This document shows positions 32,258 through 41,609 of a DNA stretch of 64,000 bases, piece by piece (position 1 is the first letter of the stretch; each line of letters begins with the position of its first letter). Under the pieces are notes generated by a model. That model was not told the origin of the DNA and made no database searches. It worked only from the letters and a program-made list of their open reading frames with translations. Source of the stretch: Phoma sp. XZ068 (taxonomy: Eukaryota > Ascomycota > Dothideomycetes > Pleosporales > Didymellaceae); the NCBI GenBank assembly GCA_004835665.1, contig RBKR01000024.1, positions 248,001 to 312,000 of the forward strand, in the 5' to 3' direction. Made by a program: the position numbers and the translations under genes.

Positions 32258-33253
32258 ATGATCGAAGTTCAGCACTCGCAGTCTTTCGACTGGGTCCGTG
32301 ACGCCTACGCAGCCTTCAGCGACGCGTCTAAACACCAGAACAAATGGACGGCTTTTGGCAGCAACGCAGCGCCCATGGATATTACGACAGCTTTTACCAT
32401 CCCTCCAGCTCTTTTGAAGCAACCGACAGCACGTTTTGGCCAGATTACTCCACCTGAGGAGTGTTCACTAGCAGACCTGACCCCCAATGTCACGGCTAGG
32501 GAGGGGTCTGTCCCTGTGGAGCCGCTTAAGAACGAGTTTCTCTGGCCTGCTGATGATGTAGAGTACGTACAGTCGCCCCCGCAGGATACTCAGCAGCTGC
32601 GATGGCGATCTGAGGACAGCCAGCCGTCTTTGAAGCGCCATCGCACTAGCAGGCAATTTGCGTTTAGTCAAGCTCAAGCGAATGCATTAACACAACAAAA
32701 CGACAATGCAAATATCAAACCCCAGCCTCCTAAGCGCAAGCGCGGTCGACCAAAGTTGCAGCCTCAGATGGTTGAAGCCTACACAGCCGACGGCTTTCAA
32801 TTTCAAGTATCATCTGCTCACCAGTCACGTCTCGAGAAGAATCGAGTCGCCGCGCACAAGTGCCGCCAGCGCAAGATGGAATACATTAGCGGCCTTGAGG
32901 GTCGTGCCCGGGAGTTCTCTGCCCGGAACAAGGTGTTAAGGAAAAGCGTTATCATCCTTAGGGAAGAAATACTCGACCTCAAGAACAAAGTATTGTGCCA
33001 TGCTGGATGTGGCTTTTGGGCAGTTGATAAGTACCTTGCTCAATGTGCAGGAGACCTACTTGGCATGGAGGCGCCCGGTGCGTCGTACATCACCTCGTTA
33101 CAGCACCACACATCACCCTTAATGCATCAAATGCGACCTCGCGAAGACAGGAACAAGTCTGTACCTAGCATGAGTGCAACCCCGGATGCTGACGATTTCG
33201 GTGGTCTCACCCTTCTCAAGGACTACGATGCGGATTTGGACGACAAGCAATGA
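32258..33253 (+). CDS. bZIP transcription factor with AT-hook-like motif (331 aa)
   Basis: The basic region SRLEKNRVAAHKCRQRKMEY (about 190-209) has the N-x7-R signature (NRVAAHKCR) of ATF/CREB-type factors. A leucine-zipper-like coil follows (about 210-245). PKRKRGRPK at 158-166 is AT-hook-like and could also serve as nuclear import signal. The zipper is followed by HAGCGFWAVDKYLAQCA, typical of fungal Atf1-like proteins. The N-terminus (FDWVRDAYAAF) is acidic/aromatic and may activate transcription. Single exon as read; an alternative start is the Met at residue 40. Intact and therefore probably functional. Confidence 0.85.
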   Translation: MIEVQHSQSFDWVRDAYAAFSDASKHQNKWTAFGSNAAPMDITTAFTIPPALLKQPTARFGQITPPEECSLADLTPNVTAREGSVPVEPLKNEFLWPADDVEYVQSPPQDTQQLRWRSEDSQPSLKRHRTSRQFAFSQAQANALTQQNDNANIKPQPPKRKRGRPKLQPQMVEAYTADGFQFQVSSAHQSRLEKNRVAAHKCRQRKMEYISGLEGRAREFSARNKVLRKSVIILREEILDLKNKVLCHAGCGFWAVDKYLAQCAGDLLGMEAPGASYITSLQHHTSPLMHQMRPREDRNKSVPSMSATPDADDFGGLTLLKDYDADLDDKQ

Positions 33254-33840
33254 TCTGATTGTCGTGCTTCATGCCGCGATGCGTTCATCTTCAGCGTTCT
33301 ATCTTCTCAACTGTTCATGATACCCCGGCCGTGGTTGCATAGTGGACGACCACCTGTGCCCTTTATTTCCTCATGTATTCTTTCTTCTATGAGGCGTTGC
33401 TACTGAAGTCCACTTACACAAAAGCGAATGAATGGACATGTCATTCTGACCTGATGGCGATTAGTACGATATAGTTACAACCCGAAATAAGAGCATTATG
33501 ATCACCAAATGCGATTTGCCTGCGTGACCACCCCCCTGTGGCTTTAGAAGCCTCTCACATCTATCTTCAGCTATTCTCTAATCATGATAACTCTCGTGTT
33601 TTTGTGGTGAGATAGTTTCATCTCGAACGTTAGATTGAGGCAGGTTCGGGGCGCGTAAGTCGAGAGGCAGAATGAAATAAGGTTTGCACACGTCAGTAGG
33701 GAAACAATTGTTACAATCATCGGAATTGACAAAGGGATGTCAGCAATCTACAGCCAGAGGAGTTGTTTTCTTTGTTAATCTTCGCACCCCCTAGTAAAAA
33801 AAAACTGGACACTATTTGATGACGTGAGCAACCCCACCAA
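33254..33840. other. No recognisable gene; 3' flank of bZIP gene
   Basis: No coding motifs. An A-run near 33797 precedes the transposon terminus at 33841. Confidence 0.4.
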
Positions 33841-33949
33841 GGCTGGCGTGATTTGTCCCCCGCCGAAGTACCGAAAATGGCAGCTCTCGCGCTCAGCAAT
33901 GCAATTTCACCGCAGCTCCACGTGTAATTTTTTATCTTTGAAGCTAGAA
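33841..33949 (+). mobile_element. Left end of a MITE-like element, interrupted by the Mutator-like element
   Basis: Starts GGCTGGCGTGATTTGTCCCC and continues with a CAATTTCACCGCAGCTCCAC-type segment that resembles the left part of the 430-bp MITE at 38917 (CGCAATTCAACCGCAATATC there). It stops in TTTGAAGCTAGAA, where the Mutator-like element starts. No matching right half was found on the other side. Confidence 0.55.
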
Positions 33950-34093
33950 GGCTGCTGAGATTTGTCCCCAAGGTTTTGAGATTTGTCCCCAAGATGAGAT
34001 TTGTCCCCAACGTTAGCCAAATCTTTACTAGCGCCAAATAGATTACAGTATTCTATTCACCCAGACATAGGTGCGTGTAAAGGGAGGCTGCAT

Positions 34094-34762
34094 TTAAATC
34101 ATGCATGTTGCTAGACTTATCATCAACTCACACCGCCGTTTCTTACGCGGTCCAAGGCTTTTCCAGGCTTCGGGAGCCGCTACTGCTGCAGCGCGCTTAG
34201 GCCACGGCGTGGGTATCTTTTCACGCTCAACAAGTGCATTCTGCGCATCAACTTGCGCGAATCTCTCAGAACAGAAAGCGTCCATGTCTCCAAAATGATA
34301 GTTCCAAGCCATAGTCGGTGTGCTGGAAGCGAAGAGTCCTTGCGTGGCGAGAGCCATGTTCCGCGCCTCTACCAGCTCTGCAGGATCCTCCTCTTGCCCT
34401 GTCTCTGCCAGAAAGTTGGTAGCCGACGTCATATCATTGCACTGATATAGAACGGGTTGAGATCGTCGACCTTCAATGTCAATTAGAAACTCCTCTAGTG
34501 TTGGAGGTCGCCAGGCAGGAGACGGAGCCATGGTCACTGACACAGCGACAGCTACAGGCGGGGATGAACGAGGAGATGTGAGAGAAGGTAAAGGAGCAGG
34601 TGCTGGAATTGACACAGATATGCAGGTGGTCACAGGACTCGCGCCTGGTACAGATGTAGGAATCGAAACAGTGACCGAAGTGCTGACCTGCTGCAGAGCT
34701 TCAGCAAGTGTTTGGCCCCCATGTTGATGGTAAGGTTGAAAGCGGGGAACAGAAGGTGGCAC
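34094..34762 (-). CDS. C-terminal Pro/Ser-rich ORF of the Mutator-like element
   Basis: 222 codons, low complexity for the first ~90 residues, then NYHFGDMDAFCSERFAQVDA and a basic end (GPRKKRRCELM). It lies inside the element between the transposase and the left terminal repeat on the same strand. It probably represents the disordered transposase tail, separated by stops, rather than a separate gene. Confidence 0.4.
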   Translation of the reverse strand: MPPSVPRFQPYHQHGGQTLAEALQQVSTSVTVSIPTSVPGASPVTTCISVSIPAPAPLPSLTSPRSSPPVAVAVSVTMAPSPAWRPPTLEEFLIDIEGRRSQPVLYQCNDMTSATNFLAETGQEEDPAELVEARNMALATQGLFASSTPTMAWNYHFGDMDAFCSERFAQVDAQNALVEREKIPTPWPKRAAAVAAPEAWKSLGPRKKRRCELMISLATCMI

Positions 34763-34958
34763 AGGTCGTTCGAAAGCTGAGGGGTCTCGGCGAGTTGATG
34801 CTTCGTTTCTCCTCGGCGCACCCCTTGTTTGAGCTCTAAGGGGCTCTAGACAGACTGGTACGGCCTGGGGGATAAGAACACCGAAGGCCCTTGCTCACGT
34901 TGATAGCGCCAACGATCATCGTAGAGATGGTTCAATCGTAGTTTGGATCTAGCAGCCA

Positions 34959-36460
34959 TTACTTCTTGCAGCGTATGGCGGCATGGAAGACCGTTGGTTT
35001 TCTCGAAGAGGCCTGAACAAGGATGCCCACCACGGCGCTGCCTTTGCTCTTTCTGGCGAGCAAGTCTTGTTGCCTGATGCGCTCGATAGCTGGCGGTGTG
35101 AGGACATCATGGGTTCCAGGAGGCAGGAAGGGCATGGACTCGAGCTTGTGCTGAAACTTGGTGCTGTGTCTAGAAGAAGCGATCTCCTTTTTGTACTTGT
35201 TGTATTGGCTCTTAACCATCTGCTCGATCCTCCCGACAACACGAAGCAAGTCGCCCGTTGAAGTCATGAGATAGTCCTTCAAGACCTTGTGCATTCCTTC
35301 AACAGGTGAACTTGTGATCGTGCTATAGTGTCGGTGATGAGAGGTCCACGCAGCGGCCCACTCCGTGCGTGTCAGGTATTGGTTCTCTTGCAGGTACCTG
35401 CAGAGCTCTGGCTGGTGACTGTAGTCTTTGAGCAGATCATTCCATTTGAATTGGAACTCCAATGGCCTCTTCGCGTAGACCAGCTGCTCTGGTCAGCCCG
35501 GGGCTACGTGATGTGGAAAGCGTTGGCTCAAAGTGCTCGCAACAACTAGGGCTAGCATACCTGAGAGCGCGCTGATATCTTCAAAGCTTCTTCCTGATCG
35601 CTAATAAACACACGCGGTTGTTGCACGCCAGTCTTGCGGAGGAAATTCGCGATCGCCCAATGGTAATCTGCATGCGTCTCGTTGCTGAGAAAGCAGAAGC
35701 TCGCAGAGAAGAACGTCTGCAGATTAGTGCAGCCGAGTATGTGCAGCAGAGGGAGTTTGTACTTATTGGTTCGATATGTGCAGTCCATCAGCAAGACGTC
35801 GGGGTTTGCCAGCAGAAGCTCAACCTGCTTCTGGTGGGCGAAGAAGAGGTTCTGGATGCGATTGTTGTCGTCCTTCTTGACGGTAAAGATCCAGTCTGTC
35901 GTGGACAGGTCGTCTAGCAGTGTCTCCACTGGGCTTCTCCCATTGAGATGTTTCTCTCTGATAGCCTTCCTCTCGCTGCGGATATCGGTGGCAGAGATCA
36001 GTGTGTCCTGATCCTCTCTCTGGATGGCAGCCAGTATCTGCATGGGCCGCACGCCAGCATGGGTCATTGATTCTATCACTTCCTTCTGTGCTGGTGTACG
36101 CCTGCGATAGACATTGTGCGCACTCGAGTTGATTGACCGGGGATGGTTGTGGTCCTTGTCCTGTACTTCTAGCTTCCATTGATTGCTGTGCTTTGTCCTG
36201 AAGACAACAAGCTTAAAAGGACACCCAGTAGAGCGTGTGCTTGTGCTTAGAACCTTCGCACTCGACTGGTAGTTGTGTCTAAAACGATCGCAGTGATAAT
36301 AATAGCGTGTCTTGACGGTTGAATTGTGAGGCCAACTTCGCTTGAGGACGAAGCCGTAGCCATGCTGCATGCCATGGGTCTTGAGCGCGGTATACGCTTC
36401 TTCATATGAGCTGTAGAGCAGGTCTAGAGGGGGTGCTATATCTTCCATACTAGGACGCAA
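34959..36460 (-). pseudogene. MULE transposase, internally deleted
   Basis: Frame 36460-35552 has a FAR1-like DNA-binding start (YSSYEEAYTALKTHGMQHGY, then RSTGCPFKLV) and the first part of the DDE fold: LLMDCTYRTNKYKLPLLHIL (first Asp) and RVFISDQEEALK (second Asp). Frame 35462-34959 has the later part, RHYSTITSSPVEGMHKVLKD with the third acidic residue. They could be joined by an intron from about 35558 to 35488 (CAG/GTATGC...GAGCAG), but the conserved LCxWHI segment that belongs between them is absent, so about 60 residues are missing. Further C-terminal pieces with stops reach 34094. Probably not catalytic. Confidence 0.75.
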
Positions 36461-36656
36461 AAGTAGATTGACGAGCCAGACCTAAAACTTCTTTGTGCTT
36501 AATCTGTTGCAAAAACGCGCTAATGTCGCGACGATTTCTGACGAATTACACGCTAAGCCATGTTGAGTGATTAATACCCGCTAGCACTAGCGTTGGGGAC
36601 AAATCCCATCTTGGGGACAAATCTCAAAACCTTGGGGACAAATCTCAGCAGCCAAC

Positions 36657-37058
36657 GTGTCCGTGCGCGTGATACAACATGCAACACCAAAACACCTTAA
36701 GTTATCACGACTAACATGGGGTCAATTGAGGTTGCGCTTGCAGCCATGGAAAGCAGCGTGCGACTGTAGCGACAAGCGCGCTAGGGGATTCCGGTGCATT
36801 ATACACGTGAACTGGCCATGGACGGTGCTAGGCTACGCGCAGGAGAGCGACAGGTGAGGCCGTGATTATTGGGCGGCAAAGCAAGCGGTGGGATACAAAT
36901 CGGCTGTATAGGAGGATCAGAGACTGGTGAAGAGGTACATAGAGGGCGAGGACGGGATGAGATGGTGCAGGGTCGGGGTGTTGGACGAGTTTTTAGAACG
37001 GACGGGGGGATCGGGCTGCGAAGAGGGGGAAATGGCGTGTGACGTTTGCGGTGGGGCC
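36657..37058 (+). pseudogene. RecQ-type helicase, C-terminal fragment (motif VI and tail)
   Basis: One frame reads RCIIHVNWPWTVLGYAQESD, a stop, then GRD: this is RecQ motif VI (canonical YAQESGRAGRD). It continues, after a second stop, as VKRYIEGEDG, VGVLDEFLER and GCEEGEMACDVC, matching the tail of fungal telomere-linked RecQ proteins. Both stops (TGA 36858, TAG about 36909) are explicable by C-to-T changes in CGA and CAG. It is in the same orientation as the N-terminal and middle pieces at 20.9-24.1 kb. Motifs I-V are not present. Confidence 0.65.
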
Positions 37059-37129
37059 ACCAAGATATCAGAAATCATCACGAACAAAACTCAAGGCAAG
37101 ACGTTGGTAACGATCATGAATTTAATCGT

Positions 37130-38748
37130 TCAGCCCGGTACCGCATCCAACTTCTCCTGTATCTTCTTCATGAAATCATCTTTCGCCCACTTCAAGATTC
37201 GAGCCAGGCAGTGCACCAGCTCCCGCACATCGCGTTGATGTGTCGTGCGCCACGCCCTGATATTCTGCATATGGGTCGCCTCCCCAAGTTTGAAATGCAC
37301 CCACAACTCATGTACTGGACCCTCGGTCGTGATAGAGAAACAGAGCCGGGGGGCTGCTGGAGATGTAGGTGCAGTGGGCAGTGCAGCCTGATTCTCGAGA
37401 TCATCCAGTATTTTTAGCATACAAGCGGCACCAATAGCAGCTTGATTCTGCGCAGCCACTAGACCCCCATTCAGGCTCAACCCCTTCGTCTCTGCAATTA
37501 AGAAGGGGAAACGCAGGCCCATGGCAGCCGTATGCGGGTCGCTCAGTATCGATCCAAAGCTTTGGTGTTTGGCCAGCCGAACTCGATGCGTTGGCGCAAA
37601 AGCCCTGTCTTCAAGCCCTACAACGATGTCTGGCTTTGGTGTTGAAATGTAGAATGGATCGGCAGCTTCGGTGCTGGTCGTATAAGCGATGGAAGGTGTG
37701 TACGATCGCAGCGAAGGCACCGGCCCTGGAAACCCGGAAGCTGATTGTGAATCGAAGTCGGGGAGCACGGATTGCGGCTGTGGAAAGCGCGGTGTTGACG
37801 CGCCGCTTCCATCGTCAGGTTGGGCCGCGCCAGGCGGCGAGGGTTTGAGGTCGGCGTTCCAAACTGGAGGGAGTATCAGCATCTCAGAACAGTGCTCCAG
37901 ACACGGCCGGCGAACTCACGCTTCTCTGATGTATGGCATTGGACGTTGCCTTGCGCTAAGTCACCCATGAGACTGAACAAACTGGCTTTCCAGTCCCCTT
38001 CGAGCGAACAACTTCTTGCGTTATGACGCGACTGGTCCAGGAACCTTTTCACATGGGTCGCCAGCTGCGACTCGTGTTCCGTTGTACCAATCACGTCCTC
38101 CAAAGACTCAGCTTCCAGTATATGCCGCACTCTGCGTTCGATTTCCTGCGGGAGTTCAATCAGGTCGTCAATGAGGACTCCAGCGTAAGACATGTTCTGT
38201 GTACGGTACGTTTGCGGCGACGGTCGCTTGCTAGGACTGGGCGTTCGAGACGCACGTGCAGAATGCTTAGAGGGGCGTCTCCCACGGCTGGACGACACAG
38301 ATGCGCTTCGTGGTGTTGGTGGTGCAGCCATCATGTCAGGATCGCTGTCAGCCGGGCAGGTCTCGAGCCAGTGCTGTATTGACGGTGCGCGCTCGTCTGA
38401 CACGGGCTGCTGTGTATTCTCGAGCGCTTCCTCGGTGAGTGCGAATGGCTGCGAGGACGCATGCGACAGCTGTGACGTTGAGTTTGATGAGTTCGATGGG
38501 TTCGAAGGGGGCGGAGATGTGCGGCGTGCCTCGGGGCTGACATGTCGCGTTTTGCGACGCTTCGAAATGCGGCCGGGACATCGTGATTGCTGCACGGCGT
38601 CGACATTGGAGACTGAGCGCTTCATGGTTACAAATATGTTACGAAAGGCTAGAGGCTTATTAGGTCGTGTAAGCGCGCCGTTAAGGGTAGCAACTCGTGG
38701 TGTTGTGAATGTTTCGACGATCATAGCAACCGGGAAAATCTCGGGCAT
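37130..38748 (-). CDS. PD-(D/E)XK nuclease-like fungal protein (two exons, up to 520 aa)
   Basis: Exon 1 is 38748-37920 and exon 2 is 37863-37130, separated by a 56-nt intron with GTGAGT donor, GCTGATAC branch site and CCTCCAG acceptor. Splicing keeps frame (1563 nt) and gives TSEKLWNADLKP. Met at 38625 (MKRSVSNVDAVQQ) is a likelier start, giving 479 aa. The N-terminus is basic and Ser/Pro-rich with ISKRRKTRHV, a nuclear-import-like patch. The C-terminal domain has STPKPDIVVGLEDRAF and RFPFLIAETKGLSLNGG, whose Asp and E-x-K fit the PD-(D/E)XK fold. Such orphan proteins abound in filamentous fungi; activity is unproven. It is intact yet enclosed by a MULE and a MITE. Confidence 0.75.
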
Positions 38749-38916
38749 TGGAGGTTGGTGCGGGGCGGTGAACCGGGCATATCGGGGTCACGCGCGAGAA
38801 GCTTGGCTCTCGCGAGCTCTCACGAACCCTTGATAATTAACGTTACTCCGTAGACGCTACAGACTTTGCAAGGAAGTGGCGCGGCGCAGAAGTTACGCGA
38901 ACTACGTTAGCTAGAA

Positions 38917-39346
38917 GGCTGGCGTGATTTGTCCCCAAGGTTTTGAGATTTGTCCCCAAGAAAATCGCAACTCCACGCTTCGCAGCGCAATTCAACCGCA
39001 ATATCCACTGTAATTTTTAGTTTGAAGCTGGCCACATATGACTTATGCTCTGAATTACTTCCCATATCATATACAAGATTTCTAATAGTGAGGGTAATGG
39101 GCTATCTGAAGTTGAAGTGGACAATTACTCTGACCAAGTCACCAATTTCCACGTGCAATTTAACCATAATGCAGACCACCTTTGGTACTTCAAAGCACCG
39201 GAAAAGATTCTGCAAACCCCGAAGTATCTTCTGACGTTTACCAAATGTTTGTGACTCTTGTTGTTGAGGAGTTGTGAGAGGTTGAAGTTGACACATCGAA
39301 ATCTTGGGGACAAATCTCAAAACCTTGGGGACAAATCACGCCAGCC
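38917..39346. mobile_element. 430-bp MITE with 45-bp perfect terminal inverted repeats
   Basis: The left end GGCTGGCGTGATTTGTCCCC continues to a second GAGATTTGTCCCC and is repeated inverted at 39302-39346. The complement extends outward through AGAA/TTCT. No coding capacity (the ORFs read within it are antisense overlaps). The ends match the 33841 element and, in part, those of the MULE and family A. No clean target duplication. Confidence 0.85.
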
Positions 39347-40147
39347 TTCTTACATTACCTAGGGTAGCTAGTCCTTGATGATGTAAGCCGTAGGGATGTT
39401 GGATTGTAGAAGGGTATCGCGGTTGAATGAGTCGTAATCAAGTGCTTCACGTAGGGTACTGATGCCAGTGGGCATGAACAATATACTCGGAAGATTGTAA
39501 TCTTGACTACGGAGTCTATCTAATAGCTATGCTGAGGTGCCTATATACTTGATTTAGTCGCGCGTTCCTCAGGTTGTGATCGGCCTCCGACCCCAGGTCG
39601 TAGTCGTCGTCACAACTGTGCCACACCTCTTGTTACGAATAAACCAGAAGGAACGCAGACGCTAGAACCTATGAGGGGGAACGTGGCGTACAAAGTTGAA
39701 ATGGAGGATGCAGAGGTGTGGCGCGGTTGTGAGGAGGACTACGACCTGGGGTCGGAGGCCGAACACAACCTGGGCACGTGACCGGTTAGCGGGTTAGTGG
39801 GGAGCGTACGACTAACCCTACTAACCCAACGATATCACTGGATATATAGACGCCTCAGATAGCATAGTTAGCATCCTCGTAGTCAAGATTACAATCTTCC
39901 GAGTATATTGTTCATGCCCACTGGCATCAGTACCCTACGTGAAGCACTTGATTACGACTCATTCAACCGCGATACCCTTCTACAATCCAACATCCCTACG
40001 GCTTACATCATCAAGGACTAGCTACCCTAGGTAACGTAAGAAGTGCCCGTTACACCTCTGCATCCTCCGTTTCAACTTCGTGCGCCTTGCTCTTCTCCAT
40101 AGGTTCTAGCGCCCGCGCACCCTCTGGGTTATTCGTAACATCCTATA
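39347..40147. repeat. Inverted pair of LTR-retrotransposon ends (fold-back structure)
   Basis: Left arm 39347-39513 is the inverted copy of right arm 39875-40044 with about one mismatch in 165 bp. Matching resumes at 39574-39629 against 39711-39765 (CGGCCTCCGACCCCAGGTCG). The plus-strand unit runs from TGTTACGAATAA (39632) through CTACAATCCAACA (about 39980); a partial minus-strand unit starts with the same TGTTACGAATAA at 40147. Each arm contains a 35-codon ORF (plus 39914-40021; mirrored in the left arm) beginning MPTGISTLREALDYDSFN. The left arm adjoins the MITE. Confidence 0.7.
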
Positions 40148-41609
40148 ATCTTACGACGGCCCCGGCCCTATGTATTGGAAAGGATGAAAGAATAAGAAGG
40201 TATTTTGATGGCCACGCAGTCTATAAATTCTTTAACAGTAGCGCGTTAGCAAATGCCTAAAAATGCCTAATTAGGGCACACAGTGGTACTGAAGATGGCC
40301 ATACGCGCTAATCGATGGCGCTCTAGCTCAGGATTGGGCCTTGGCGGGAGAACGAAAATGTCAAGGAAACGATGTGGCGTGAAAACTAGCTCCCCCTCGC
40401 AAAGTTTGGCGTGGCATGCCACCCAACTCCCCATCCGCACCTCTGGTTTGGTGCCCAAATGCTACAACTCCTTAGCGTTAATGTGGCTTGAATCCTAAAT
40501 CGCGGGGTAGCGAAGCCAAGTCTCTCCGCGACGAACCCTTGCAGAGAAAATACCATCAAGTATCGCAGAAAATTTAAGACTCGTTCGCTGAAGAAACTAG
40601 AAATGCGCTCCAACAGAACCCAGCTTCGATTCCAAGATCGTGCTCTAAGCGTTACGCACTCCTTGGACGGGACAGAGCGGGAAGCAAATGGGCAGTCTAA
40701 TACTTCAATGCGGCCACTTTCCCATCTGCCACCTGCCGCTTGCCACCTGCCTGATCACCACCTACTCGGCTTTATGTCTATCGGCCAATGCTGCCAGTCT
40801 GGGTCGTTCGGACTCTTTCGCCACGAACCAGATACCACGTTCCGCTCTCAATCCAAGATGACTCTCATCCGAAAATAGGATCCATATCATCGTCACCTGG
40901 GGCTCTATACATTCGCCCATCCGTTTCCGCTCATGGCGAACGAGGTCTTTACAGTGCATCTAAATTTCCTGTTGTTAAAGCACAGTCGCACTTTGAATAG
41001 GTTCTACGCCACCCACGGTAATGACACCTGGTGAAATCACGCTAAAAATTTATCGTCAGAATTAAGCGAAGTTAGCCGCGGGAGGAATGGTAATGTGACT
41101 AGGCGAGTATCAAGCGTATTCGAGGCCACGGTGTCGCAATGTCGGTCCCGGTTGCAGTGGGCGCTGCGCCTAAGTGCTGGCTAGTCGGTCGGCGCCCGAT
41201 TCAGACTAAGCTTGAAACGAGATCGTCGATGTAACGAACGCCAACGTTCGTCCCCTTTCTTCCTTGGATTGCCGCTCACCTTACTCTTCTTTTGGAATCA
41301 ATGCCGTTTATCGCACGCAAACGTCCGCTCTAGACGTGAGATGCGACGACCCGCAACCCCGGACGTGGAAGACGGCCAGACCTCAAACGGACAGCGGGAT
41401 CCTGAGAAATGGCGGGTACAAGCAGTAGCGGTGGTAGTGAATGGCACAACATCATGCGACGTCACAGTGATCATGCTAGCGAGGGGAAATTTTAATGCAG
41501 CACAGGACAGATATATCCTTTCGATTCGCTAGGTTTTTCGTTTCTTTGCCTGCAATAGCTCCAGATCATCAAAGCAAACACCTCTCACGAGTATCTGAGG
41601 CCAGCAAGA
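40148..41609. other. Intergenic; only a Tc1/mariner-like remnant recognised
   Basis: Apart from 40762-40959 nothing could be assigned. The 300 bp before 41610 are presumably the promoter of the NmrA-like gene. Confidence 0.4.
40762..40959 (-). pseudogene. Tc1/mariner-type transposase fragment
   Basis: The minus frame contains WILFSDESHLGLRAERGIWF, the second-Asp motif (FSDES) of Tc1-like DDE transposases. Only about 60 residues are preserved, flanked by stops. Confidence 0.5.

Larger units (their letters stand above)
33950..36653 (-). mobile_element. Mutator-like (MULE) DNA transposon, 2.7 kb, with 63-bp terminal inverted repeats
   Basis: Left end GGCTGCTGAGATTTGTCCCC and the inverted right end (36591-36653) match across about 63 bp with one difference. 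Each end holds three copies of GAGATTTGTCCCC or a one-base variant. The interior encodes a FAR1/MULE-type transposase on the minus strand. No 8-10 bp target duplication was evident. Confidence 0.85.

Noticed and set aside
33950..36653. Target-site duplication AGCTAGAA at the MULE and MITE left ends
   Set aside because: The octamer AGCTAGAA precedes both left ends but is not found after the right ends, so it is not a duplication; noted only as a coincidence or part of a common insertion context.
36927..37238. Stand-alone 103-codon ORF as a gene
   Set aside because: It is the tail of a RecQ-like frame that continues upstream through two stops.
38023..38833. Plus-strand ORFs of 119 and 213 codons
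   Set aside because: Antisense to the first exon of the PD-(D/E)XK-like gene, which has a clear intron and family residues.
39347..40147. CRISPR-like or integron-like repeat structure
   Set aside because: Only two inverted arms with LTR-type ends, no spaced direct repeats; and the genome is eukaryotic.
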